This document shows, one piece after another, positions 47,081-58,000 of a stretch of DNA of 64,000 nucleotides (position 1 is the stretch's first letter; the number at the start of each line of letters is the position of its first letter). This DNA is from Haplosporangium gracile (lineage: Eukaryota; Mortierellomycota; Mortierellomycetes; Mortierellales; Mortierellaceae). The DNA is taken from positions 1 to 64,000 of the forward strand of contig JAAAUF010000012.1 in the NCBI GenBank assembly GCA_015499985.1, written 5' to 3'. The notes beneath the pieces are model-generated. The model was not told the origin of the DNA, did no database searches, and saw only the letters and a list, made by a program, of their open reading frames with translations. Both the position numbers and the translations under genes were made by a program.

Positions 47081-47906
47081 GGAGTTTTTTGGTGTTACGA
47101 ATGTCCTATTACGTTATAGATATGTGGAGTGTTGAGAGAAGTGACGATGGCATGAGATCCTCCAGTCTCGCTGCTGGGTCTGGTATTGTGTGGGTTCAAG
47201 GGTGGTAGCGGTAGTGACCGAGATAAATAAGCCATACTTGAACATGAACAAAGGGTATGCTGGAGTACGATCCCTCGTTTTTTTTTTTTGCTCAGCAAAA
47301 AACCAATTCGCGTGCTTTTTTTATGTGCTTGGAAAAAGTACGCGTGTGTGTTTTTTTTTTTTTGTCGCATATCTGGACATGCGCTAAATCGCTGTGAGCA
47401 TATTGAACATTCGACAAGCAATTGGCTTCGTTTGTCATCCCAGTACTTTGGTGCACAACGAGGACAAGGTCGCCTCTATGCGGTTTGTCATTAAATGGAT
47501 TATTTGAGTCCCTAAAGTGAGCCAGGGACATAACTGATAAGTGAAAGAAAAAAGAAGGTTTCAAAGCCACTTCACTCTCTCTCAATCCATATCCATCCTC
47601 ACCGCGTTTCTTCTGTTTGGCACAAAAGTCAAAGTACCCCTGTGTATTCACGTCCAGCCAGCCAGCCAGCCAGTCAGACGGAGATCCACAAGCCGCTTCT
47701 CCTCGTTCCTCGTGAAGACACGATGGGGGAGACCGTCCGACCAGTCTTTAATTAGATATTTGTCACGCTTTTAAATCCTCTTCTCTTTTTGTTTTAAACG
47801 CAACCACCGCGCACTTATTTCTATTTTTCTTCCTTTCTTTTTTTTTTTTTTTTCACACACTCTTTCTCACCCTCTTCTACCACCACATACAACAAACAAA
47901 CCAACC

Positions 47907-48554
47907 ATGCTCGACGATTTCCACAAAGGTCTCGAACCATCCACTACCACCCAAGACGGATCCGGTCTCCGGATCCTCATCGTCCACACCCGCTGGAACA
48001 CCGCCATCGTCCAGGGACTCGTTGATGGCGCAAAGAAGACAATGATCGAACAACATAACGTCAAGCCCGAAAACATCGTCATCGAATCCGTCCCCGGCGC
48101 TTATGAACTCCCCTTTGCCGCCAAGAAGCTCCTTGAGGTCTCGCAGATTCGTGCAGCAGAGGGCGCGAGTGACTTGATTGGAAATGTCAATCTCCTCGAT
48201 GGACTCAACCTCACTTCTCCCACCACCGCTACCCCAGGAAGCGCACCACCAGTCTCAGGAGGAGCAGGAGCAAAGGGAAGCAGACAGGCCTTCGACGCCC
48301 TGATCTGTATCGGCGTCTTGATCAAGGGCTCTACCATGCACTTTGAGTACATCTGCGAGGCCGTCTCCCAGGGAATCATGCGCGTCGGCTTGGATTCGGG
48401 TGTCCCCGTCATCTTTGGCGTTCTCACTTGCCTCAACGAGGAGCAGGCCCTCAGCCGTGCGGGTCTCGATAAGGCCGGCAAGGGACATAACCACGGTATC
48501 GATTGGGGCTCTGGTGCCGTCGAGATGGCTCTTCTCAAGAACCGCACCCTCTAA
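47907..48554 (+). CDS. RIB4: 6,7-dimethyl-8-ribityllumazine synthase
   Basis: Penultimate step of riboflavin synthesis, condensing 5-amino-6-ribitylaminouracil with 3,4-dihydroxy-2-butanone 4-phosphate. A single exon of 215 aa. Motifs: LRILIVHTRWN (substrate-binding aromatic), SVPGAYELPFAAKKLLE, then CIGVLIKGSTMHFEYI with the catalytic-region His, and VPVIFGVLTCLNEEQALSRAG. Compared with the roughly 155-170 aa common form there is an insertion of about 40 residues (about 85-125; Leu/Asp then Thr/Pro/Gly-rich) after the second motif. Fungal enzymes often have a loop here, so it need not be abnormal. The gene is convergent with the HECT ligase; the stop codons are 531 bp apart. Confidence 0.96.
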   Translation: MLDDFHKGLEPSTTTQDGSGLRILIVHTRWNTAIVQGLVDGAKKTMIEQHNVKPENIVIESVPGAYELPFAAKKLLEVSQIRAAEGASDLIGNVNLLDGLNLTSPTTATPGSAPPVSGGAGAKGSRQAFDALICIGVLIKGSTMHFEYICEAVSQGIMRVGLDSGVPVIFGVLTCLNEEQALSRAGLDKAGKGHNHGIDWGSGAVEMALLKNRTL

Positions 48555-49085
48555 GTGCGACACTGCCAGCTTGGATCCGATCCGACTCCTCTTTTCTTTT
48601 CTCTTCAGCCCTTTTTATGTATTGTACATATTCACCCTTTACACACATTCTCCTTTCAATTGAATAAACTACTCCTAAAGCTTCTTTGAATGGGATCATG
48701 TTATCTTATTCGCCGCCCTTGGCAGACTGTGACGTATGGTTCATACCCTTCGCATCATTCAAAACGCGCGGGCATTGATATTATTTTTTAAAAAAGCTGA
48801 AAGTACAAATGGTAACGAAAAATAAAAAAATAAACTCTTGAAAAAAACATGTCCTTTAGACAGAGTTCGCAATGCAGTTCTCCATCTCTGCAAAATACAG
48901 AAAACGACACACTAATCCTGCCTGTGAAGCCAGCTCCTCCAACTCAGTTCGAAATCCTCCTTCCTCCTTCATCCAGGCGGACCATTAGAGAACCATACTG
49001 CAAATAGGCCAATCTTAGTCCCCAATTCCGCCAGTCTTCTCTCTATGTCGCATGCGTGCGTATAAAAAGTCTGAATATAAGAAGC
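48555..49085. other. Convergent 3' intergenic region
   Basis: AATAAA at 48663-48668 suits the lumazine synthase mRNA. The remainder is AT-rich, with A-runs at 48.8 kb that could serve the HECT gene on the other strand. No gene was seen. Confidence 0.6.
48663..48668 (+). terminator. Poly(A) signal candidate (AATAAA)
   Basis: AATAAA lies about 110 nt after the RIB4 stop codon. Confidence 0.45.
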
Positions 49086-52000
49086 TTAGGCAAATGCAAA
49101 GCCTGTGCTGCACTCCGAGATGGCCGTCAACAACTGTTGTCGCAACTCCTCGTAAGTCTCGTACTCGGGCAAATCCAATTGATTGAAGCTATCATTGAAA
49201 AAAATCGCAAAATAAGGAGATTCGTTAGAACATGCCTACTCCAATATTCACCACAGCGCATATAAAACAACAGTAAGCGTCAGGAAAGGAACATACCAGG
49301 TGTGGGCGGATGGGAGGCGCTTGGTTGATGAAAAGTCCTTGTGGATCTGGAACTTTTGGATGCCAGAGATACCCTGTAGCTGCGCGAATCCACCTAAGGG
49401 CACCTTGGAGGTACCAGTGACAAACTGCAACAGTTTGGCGCGCTCCGTCTGGTCGAAGGAACGAACTGCGCGCCAAAAGTTCAGGATCTGAGGCGATGAC
49501 TGTGTATAGTTCTGGTACTCGGCGTTGTTCTTCCACTCGTCAATGTCAATGTCGGGCAATCCAGAGATCAGCAACTCGAGCTCCTGCTCGTTAAAGATGC
49601 TGATGAGGTGGGCCGGGATAATCTCGTGGAAACCCAACAGGAACGAGTGAATCTGGTCCTTGATCGCTAGCGTCAACTTCTGCTCCGTAATGTACTTGAC
49701 ATACTCGTGCTTGTTCTCCTCTGTCAACGGAATGTTGCGACCGTTCGGCTTCAAATCCACCGTCTTCTTGTTGCCGAAATCATCCGTTTCCACCGAGAAG
49801 GTCTCATCCACAATGTCCGTGATATCGTTCTCGAGCATCCAGACCAGAGATTTGTAGTACTCTGGATCAATAGCCTCAACGTCCCGGTAATCCACAGGTC
49901 GTCCAAGAATGTGCTTGTAAAACGACCGAGTAAAGTACGCGTCCAACAATCGGCCGTCATAAATCGCCTTTCCAATCACTCGTCCGACAAACTTGAAGAA
50001 CAATAGGTGATCCGGGTTGACCCAGGAGGCGCGGTTGGGCTGGTAGGTCAGCTTGTCCGCTGCAGAGGTCTTGAACATGGCATAGTCTGGGTTGAACATC
50101 TGCCTGGCCAGGACCTGGAACCACTCTCGGGTGACTCCGCCTCCATCAACTCCCTCCTCGCCGTGGAACTTGACGTTCAGTTTGCTGTACTTGATCTCGT
50201 CTCCTGTACGAGCCTGCCAGTGCGAGTACGAGTCCATAAAGACCCACTCTCTGCGGACGTTCATCTGCAATGATCCGTAAAGGTCGCGAGCCGTGTTGCG
50301 CTTGTGTAGTTGCTGGGTAAAGTAATTGCGCTTGTTGTCGAATTCCAGCATCTTGGGATTATGGACCAGAAGCGAGAAGGAACCACTCATTAGGGCCGGG
50401 TTGTTGCGGACCATGATGTTGAGGATCTTGCTGTGCTTCTCTGTGAACTGCAAGAACAGCTCCTCGGTCGAGTTCGTGTTGGCCTTGCACACCTCTTCCT
50501 CCACCTCAAGGGTCGAGGGCCGGAGCCCAACGTACTTGCAGACAACCATGAACGACTCGATCAGCGGCAAGAGAACGGTTGCCACGTGGATCATGTCGCT
50601 ACGCTCGTGAATCTGCTCCAGAGTGCTTCCGATCTTGGTCCAAAGTTCGTGGAAGCTAAGGCTGTCGTAAATCTCCGTCACCTTCTCTTCGTCCTTGTTC
50701 AGGTTCAGCAGCTCCGAGTTGATATCGCGCATCGACCTGGGCAAGACCGAGTCCGCCTCTTCCGGATCCACAGTAGGAGCCAATTCAATGTTGACTTGGG
50801 CGACGGGGGCATTGGCCGGTGCCTGTTTCCGAGAGTACATATAGTCAATCGTCTTGAGGGCACGCAGGAGCTTGGCTTGCTTTGACGATGCTGGCGAAAA
50901 CTTCTCGAGCGCCATTCCTTGCACCTCCACTCCACTCATCGCGTTCTCCAAGATCTGAGAAAGCGTAGCTAGGTCCTCGCGGATGTCTGCTCCAAGATCC
51001 CGGGCAGCGCCGACGAGCTCGGTCGTGATGATATCACGAGCCCCAGTCAACAGCGAAAGGTTCTGGATGACCGAAAGTGTGTACTGAAAGGTCCTGCTCG
51101 AGCACTCTCCGGCAGTCAAAACGCGGACAACCAGTTGAAGGCAGTGGTCGGGGATAACAGGAGGCTGGAAGTCGTTCTGTTCGTCGACTGTCTTGATCTC
51201 CGGCTTGGCATCGGATTCCGTAGTCTTCTCAGTCTTGGCTGTAGTACTGCTCTCCGTAGCGACGGTAGGGGTGGTAGCGTTAATGCCGGAAGATGCATCC
51301 AATGCGACGTTGGCTCCGGTGGCCTCTTTCTGCTTCTTTTCCTTGTCCTCATCAGCTGTCATCTCCTTGTCTGACTCCTCCTTGGGCTTGGCAAGTGTTG
51401 CCAATGGTCGACAGATAATCGACAGCAGGGTCATCAACTGCTCCATCAATGCTGCGTTTTGCACAAAGATAGGGCGCTCCAACAGATCCAGCAAAAGCAC
51501 AATGGGGTACTTGCTTTCGATCACCTTCTCCTTGCCCTTGCCCTTCTTGCCACTTCGCTTCAGTGTGACGGCCTCGTGCTCGCTCAAGAAGAACGTAGAA
51601 GCTTGTTCATTGTAGGAAACAATGTAGTGCAGTGCCTCGAAACAGCGACGTGCGACCAAATTAGGAACACTATCCATCGAGATGGGTGTTGGAGTAGATG
51701 CTGCAGATCCCTTGGAGCCCTTGATCTGTTGGTGAGCCTTGAACAGGGGTTTGCCTCGCAGCGACATCTGGGCAAAGCTCCGATCCACCGCTGCCAAGTC
51801 AGCACCGCCGTCCTGAAGAATTAAGAGGAGCAACGAAAGAAGCTCAGCTCTGGTCTTGCTATTCTCGCAAAGGTTGACAAGAAGCTTATTGAGAATGTTC
51901 CTGGGCAACGGCTGGGGCAAGAACATGAGTCGGATCAAGGTTGCCAGCGAAGACTTGTCCACCAGCTGAATGGCCTCACGCGGCACAGTCGACTTTTTCG

Positions 52001-55000
52001 CTGGGGAAGCCGCCAAGACTCCTGGCCTCAAAAAGCCTCCACCCAACATCGAACGGGGATCGCGGATTCCACGGAGACTCCGGGGAAGGTTGTTCAGGAA
52101 AGCCTGGGTGTCGTTCAGGAGGCTCTGGGGCAAACTGGCAGCCAGCTCTTCGCCCATAGCTTGACGCAAATCAGGGATGAGCTGAGAGAGCAGTCCAGTT
52201 GGGTCAGAGGGATGAGCGGTCTGCAAGACTCGTCGTGCAGGCTCACTTGAAGCAGCAGGGCGTGGACCGCGCATCAACTCATCCAACTCCTCGCGCATTT
52301 CTTGGGGAAGAGCATTCAAGAACTCCGAGTTGATGTTGTGGCTGGCGTTGCTGGTGTTGTTGATATTGCTGACGGCGTTGTTGCTGCTGTTGGTGTTCGC
52401 AACACTCGACGAAGCTGAGGCGGCAGGTGGTCGGCGAGATTGGAGGTAGTCGTTATACACCTCACGGCGCATGTCCTCGGGCAATGCCTCCAAGAACTCG
52501 GCATCGATATCGCTGTCGGTGATGTCGACCAGTTCGCCATCAATCATGACCAGCTTCCGTGCCGGCGTAGCAGTTGCTGTGAGCTCGGCAGCAGCAGAAG
52601 TGCCACTCAATGACGATCCCTCCGCTCCAAATGACAACTCGGGCTCGCCAGTTTCACCACGCGCAAGTCTTGTGGCTGCTGCTTCAGCTTGACGTACTGC
52701 CTCTCGCTCAACTTCGGCTTTTGCTTCAGCTGCTCGTGCCTTCTCCTCTTCCTCCTTCTTAATGCGCTGCGCCTCTTCGTCGGCCTTGCGCTTCTCCTCT
52801 AAAGCCTTCCTGCGCTCAGCATCCACCTTCCTCCGCTGCTCCATCTCCTTGGCTTCGCGCTCAAGCTTCAAGCGCTCAGCTTCCTTCGCAGCAGGAATCA
52901 GTGCGTTGATGAGGTGGTTCTGGATACGGGCAGCCTTGGCTTGGGCAGTCGCACCATACATCATCCGACACTCCTGAGACCACCGCTGAGGAGTTGTGAA
53001 AGGAACAAATTCGTTGACGACCGCAAACATGTCGCCCTTGTGTCCAGCAGCCATGTTATCAGCTGAGCCGTTTCCGATCGAAATGGTGGCAGTGATGGTG
53101 TCGCCATGAGGTCCGTGGAAGCTGTGTTGGTGTCCATAGTGGTGATGATGGTGATGGTGATGGTTATGGTGGCCTCCAGGACGGTCAATAGGGATCAGGG
53201 TCGTAGAGTGGTCGTTGTTGACCTCCACTCTGAAAGCGCCACCATGTCCAGCACGGATAGCACCACCATTGAGTAGACTTCCAATCACCTGCTGGGCGTT
53301 CCCTTGCAGTAATTCCTCGAAAGATTGCCAGTCGGCAATGACCCGGGGTCCTGCTCCTCGTGGTCTGTGGTTGTCGGCATTACCAGTAGCTGTCGCCAAA
53401 ACTGGTTGAGCCAGCAAAGGATGGGTTATGACATCATTCGCTCCCTGTGCATGCGTGTTTCGTGCTCCACCAGCGAGGGCTGTAAGGGCGTGGTCGTGAA
53501 GGTATGAGAACCGTCCAGGCTCTCCAGCAGGTTCATCCCAAAGGAAAGCACGATCCTGAGCGGAGAGTCGACCACGACGGCCGGCGGGCTCAAACAAGGA
53601 TCGTCCGGTTTGAAGAGCGTTATCATTAATGACAAAGGTACTAGTCATGTCCCAGGGTGCGTTCCGGCCTTGGTGACGATGTGCTTCGAACTCGTCTGCT
53701 TCGATACCCTCATGGTCGCCCATATCGTCGTCCTCCTCCAAATCATCTTCGTCATCATCGGATGCATCCTCGTCGTCCTCGTCACCTTCATCTTCATCAT
53801 CCTCGGTGCCTTCATCGCCAGAGTGGTGGTGGTGATGTTGGTGGCGGTGGGGGTGAACAAGCTCCGGGTGGTCACCATAGTGATCGTGATCGCCGTGGTC
53901 ATCGTGCTCCTCAAGGTCATCGTCATCATCAATAACCTCTTCAATCTCATCCTCTCCAAGCATCACAGGACGGTGACGGCCAGAGCCCCACTCCATGACC
54001 AGATCCTCGTCTTCCTCCTCGTCTCTGTCAAGAGCTTCTTGGATTTCGGCATCAATGTCGTCATCATCCTCGTTATCTTCATCCATGCCATCATCCTCAT
54101 CGTGATCTTCGTCGTCGGAACCTTCATGCTCGTCATCGTCATCGTCGGCGAATGGGTTACGGATAGCATCCTCGTCGGCGTCGATCTCATCTTCATCGTC
54201 ATCACTCATATCCTCCTCGCTGAGATCACTGGCGTCACTGGCATCGTCCTCATCATACTCCTCACCCTCAAACATGTCCTCATCGCCGCTTGAGTCGCCT
54301 GTTTCGCCATCCTCCTCAGATTCGATGTTGGTTCCGTCAAACATGCCTAGGGAGGAGTTCCGGTACAAATCAGGAGCATCATCTCCAGATCCAGCACCAC
54401 TTCCTCCAGCAGACAAGGGTGTCGAACGACGTCTCGGCTTGGGTGCACTGGAATCGGATGCTCGGCTCATCTTGAGGGAAAGCCTGGTCAAGCTCTCCAA
54501 GGGCCGGAGGAGAGCAGTAACCATGACCTTGGCGTGTGGGTAGTTGAGATCAATGTCGGCAACAACGTTCGTCAAGGTCATAATGAAGTTCTTCTCCAGC
54601 ATGACCTTCACAACGTTCATTGAAACATCATTGGTAGACTTGGGAAGGATTCCTGGAGCGGCGGACGCCCCAAGGAGCTTGTACGACAGTTCAGACAAAG
54701 CCAAGAACTTGCCATACTTCAACTCAATGGGCTCAGTAGACGACATGGCATCCTTGAAGGCGCGAGTGATTCCGTCCACGATGAAGCGCCGAACTTGCAC
54801 GGCCTCGTTGAATGGCTTCTTCTCTTCTTCTTCGTCACTGTTCAGACACATGGCGACCAGAACAGAAGAAGCAAAGTTGGACTCGATCGACTGCTTTCGA
54901 ATCTCGGTGTTGCTCAGCTGACCGACGGTGCCGCGATAGGGGATGAGGTCGTTCAGGAGATAGCCAAGCCAGTTGGTCCTGGGCTTGCTAGCAGTGTTCA

Positions 55001-58000
55001 AGGGATCTCTTTTCTTTCTGGAGTAGTTCATGAGATCGACCCTGCAGCAAGGGTAGGAGGCCACAAGTTCGTTCAAGCATTGCAAGAGGAAACAACGATG
55101 AACAAATGCAGGGTCCAATGCAACTTCTGCTGCGGTGCCAGGTGTGCTCTTAGCCCCACTTCCTGATGTTTCTGGGGCAGATACCACAGTGGCCGTGACA
55201 GGCTCAGTGGCAACCCCGGTACTTGGGGCGGGTTGCTCGGGAAGTATGACAGTTGTGCGGCAGTTCAAGAGCTCGCTGACAAGGAAGTTCATAACGGCCT
55301 CTGAGACCTCAGACGAGTACTTCTTGGTGGCGTCGGCAATGGCAGCCGTGACTGGAGCAGACGCCGAGGAAGCTCCGGCGGTGGCTGGCTCGTCGGTTTT
55401 GGATTCCTGAGCCTTCTCCTTTTCCTTATCGTCATCGTTGCCACTGGCAGTCGTGGCAGAAGTGGTGGCGGAGTCGATTTCGTCCTTGCTCTTGTTCTTG
55501 GTCTCGTCGTGTTTCGGTGGTTCCATGAACTTGGTCAAGGTGAGCTGTACTGCCCTGTGAGCCGCATCATACCTGGTAACACTGCAGACCTTGAGAGTTC
55601 CAGAAATGAACGCATCGACATCGCGAAGTCCTAAGAAGCTGTTGTGTCGAAGGTACGACGCAATATCGCCTACCCGGGGACGTGAAGGTTGGGAGAACCA
55701 ACGGACAATCTCCTTCTCCATGGTCGCCTGCAAGATAGTCGTGTCCTCGATGATATGTCGCATGACCATGATAATGTAGCTTTGTTGGCCTTGGACGCCA
55801 ATGCTGTCGGGCTTTAAAGTTGAGGACATCAGGGCGAGACCCTGTGCTTCCAAGAACTCTATCGCCAGACTGTGGTGGCGAGTAAGGCGGACCAAAATGC
55901 GGAAGACTGAAATGACAACATCCTTGGAGAGGTCTACCTGCTTCATCAAAGAGATACAGTGCTTCAGAAGAGCACCTAGGTCGGATTCTACAACGAGTCG
56001 TTCGCTCATGGCTTGGTCCTCCTGGGTTGACTTTGACTTTCCATCGCCTGCAGCCTCATCCGGAACAGACTTAATCTCGTCGGAGAGAGAAAGAAAGCCT
56101 TCGACCATCAAAAGGAGGGGTGACAACCAGTTACTCTCCTTCTTCTGCGACGCGGTTGAAGTAGCTACCTTTGCCAGCGTAGACATAAACTGGGGCAACA
56201 ACTTCCGGACGTGTGACTCCATGGCAGTTTGAATGTTGGCCTCGGCAAAAAGCAGGGCCGATAGTCGAAGGTATGCTCCAAATAGCTCTCCTGTCTCCTG
56301 AGAATGTTCGGTGTCCGCTGCGTCATGCTTTTGGCCGGTCGTCACAGTAACATCTACCAATCCCTCCAACACGGCGCTGTCCTTGTCCTTGCACAATAAA
56401 ATGAAAATGTCGCGCACATAGAAAATAATGCCATCGATCAGTGGAAGCAGTTCCAAAGATCGTTGAATAAGAGTGTTCTGCACCTCCTGGCGAGCATCCT
56501 TTAGTTCCTGCTGGCGCATTTTGTGAGCTTCTGGCGTAAAGTTCTGGTCCAGCGACTTGGGCGAAACCGTTCCTGCAGGTTCGGTCATCGAGACATTGGC
56601 GCTGCTCGAAGAAGCCTCTGCGTCGACGGACATGTCCAACGCTCTCTGCAACATGCTCTCCTCATCGTCATCTCCAGAATCTGTCTCAGTGGGCGGGTTG
56701 GCACTGGCAGCCGCAGAAGCGCTCTCTCCAGTGCTGGATCCTGGTTGGCCTTCCGTGGATGGCATGGCGGCAGTGGTCGCTGCGCTTGCAGTGGTGGTTG
56801 GGGTCGATCGAGAGGCTGCATTTCGTTCTTGATCGTAGATCGCTGCAGCGACGACATCCTGATGCGTCAACAAGTACTCGGCGGCTCGTTCGATTTGGTT
56901 GCCGCAGCGAGTCAGTGCGATCTCAGCAGCAGAACGTGGAAAGCCCATGTCAACCAATGTTGCGACCCTTCTTGGATCAGGTCCCAGGGGGCGTGCGCCA
57001 AAAAGATGAGGAGCACTTCCTCCACCAATGATGACGGACGGTGCAGGCGGGGCTTCGGGCTTGGACTCGCCATCGGCTCTCAAAATGACGATGAGAGTCT
57101 GGATCAACAACCGCACGACACCGGCCGGACATGAGCGGATAAGGGGATCCATCCACAATTTTTTGACTTTGGGCAAGACAGCTAGACGGGTAGACACCAA
57201 GAACTCATAAGGATCGAAAAAGTCGCTCTTCCTGTTCTTGTCGTCCTTGGAGATCAACGACGAAGTATAGGAAGAGTCATGCAGTAGCTTGGAGGAGACG
57301 ATCGGCTGCAGGACACTGAAAATGAGTTCGACAGCGGCGTACATCTTTTGGACCTCAGCAGCAGCTGGTTCTAAGGTTACTGCAGACCAGATCGAATCGA
57401 GAGCTGCGAATAAGGTCTGAAGGCCTTCGATCCTGACGAACGACACGACGACGATGGTTTGAAGGGTGGGCGGATTCCTGTCGTCCAGCATGAGGAGAGG
57501 GAGCAGTGGGAGCATTGCATTAAGATACGTATATCTGTCGGCAACAGCAGCTTCAGCTAAAACGTCAACACATATATGGAATTAGATGTCAGTAATCATT
57601 TCCCGGCTGTCGAAATCGTAACAGTTTTCACGTATTTGCAATAAAAGAACACACCTGGCCGTTTCCATGAAATATTCGACTGCAAAACTCGGGACAAAGC
57701 GTCTGCGATCTTAAATGCGCTTCCACGCTGAACGGCATCGACGTCTCGACGGTGAAAGAGCATTTTGGTGATACCTACAAAAATTCATTTAGATGTCAGT
57801 TTTTGGTGATTATTTTGACACGACTCGTTGAGTATCATCCCAAGGTGCAAGTAAACGCGAAAAGCTACGATACCTTGGTACAGCGGAGTGATATAATGAG
57901 GTGTCTGCGTCAACACAAACTTGAAGTACTTAGTGTTGATTGCTGCTGGGCTGAACATATCCGTCTTAGCAGTAGCCTTCGCCGTCGGCTCCCTGACCTC

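Larger units (their letters stand above)
45987..47906. other. Intergenic with diverged repeats and N gap
   Basis: A kinesin poly(A) candidate lies at 46048-46053. An 8-N gap is flanked by T- and C-runs, a diverged repeat cluster lies at about 46780-47080, a CAGC repeat at about 47653-47672 and a T-run at about 47839-47855 before the lumazine synthase gene. No gene was recognised. Confidence 0.6.

Noticed and set aside
47190..47230. GGTTCAAGGGT, resembling a tRNA B box
   Set aside because: No matching A box or cloverleaf stems around it; no tRNA gene found elsewhere in the window.
53610..54293. 227-aa hydrophobic plus-strand frame rich in Ile, Val and Leu, like a multi-pass membrane protein
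   Set aside because: Exact antisense of the Asp/Glu-rich stretch of the HECT ligase; GAY/GAR codons read backwards give hydrophobic residues.
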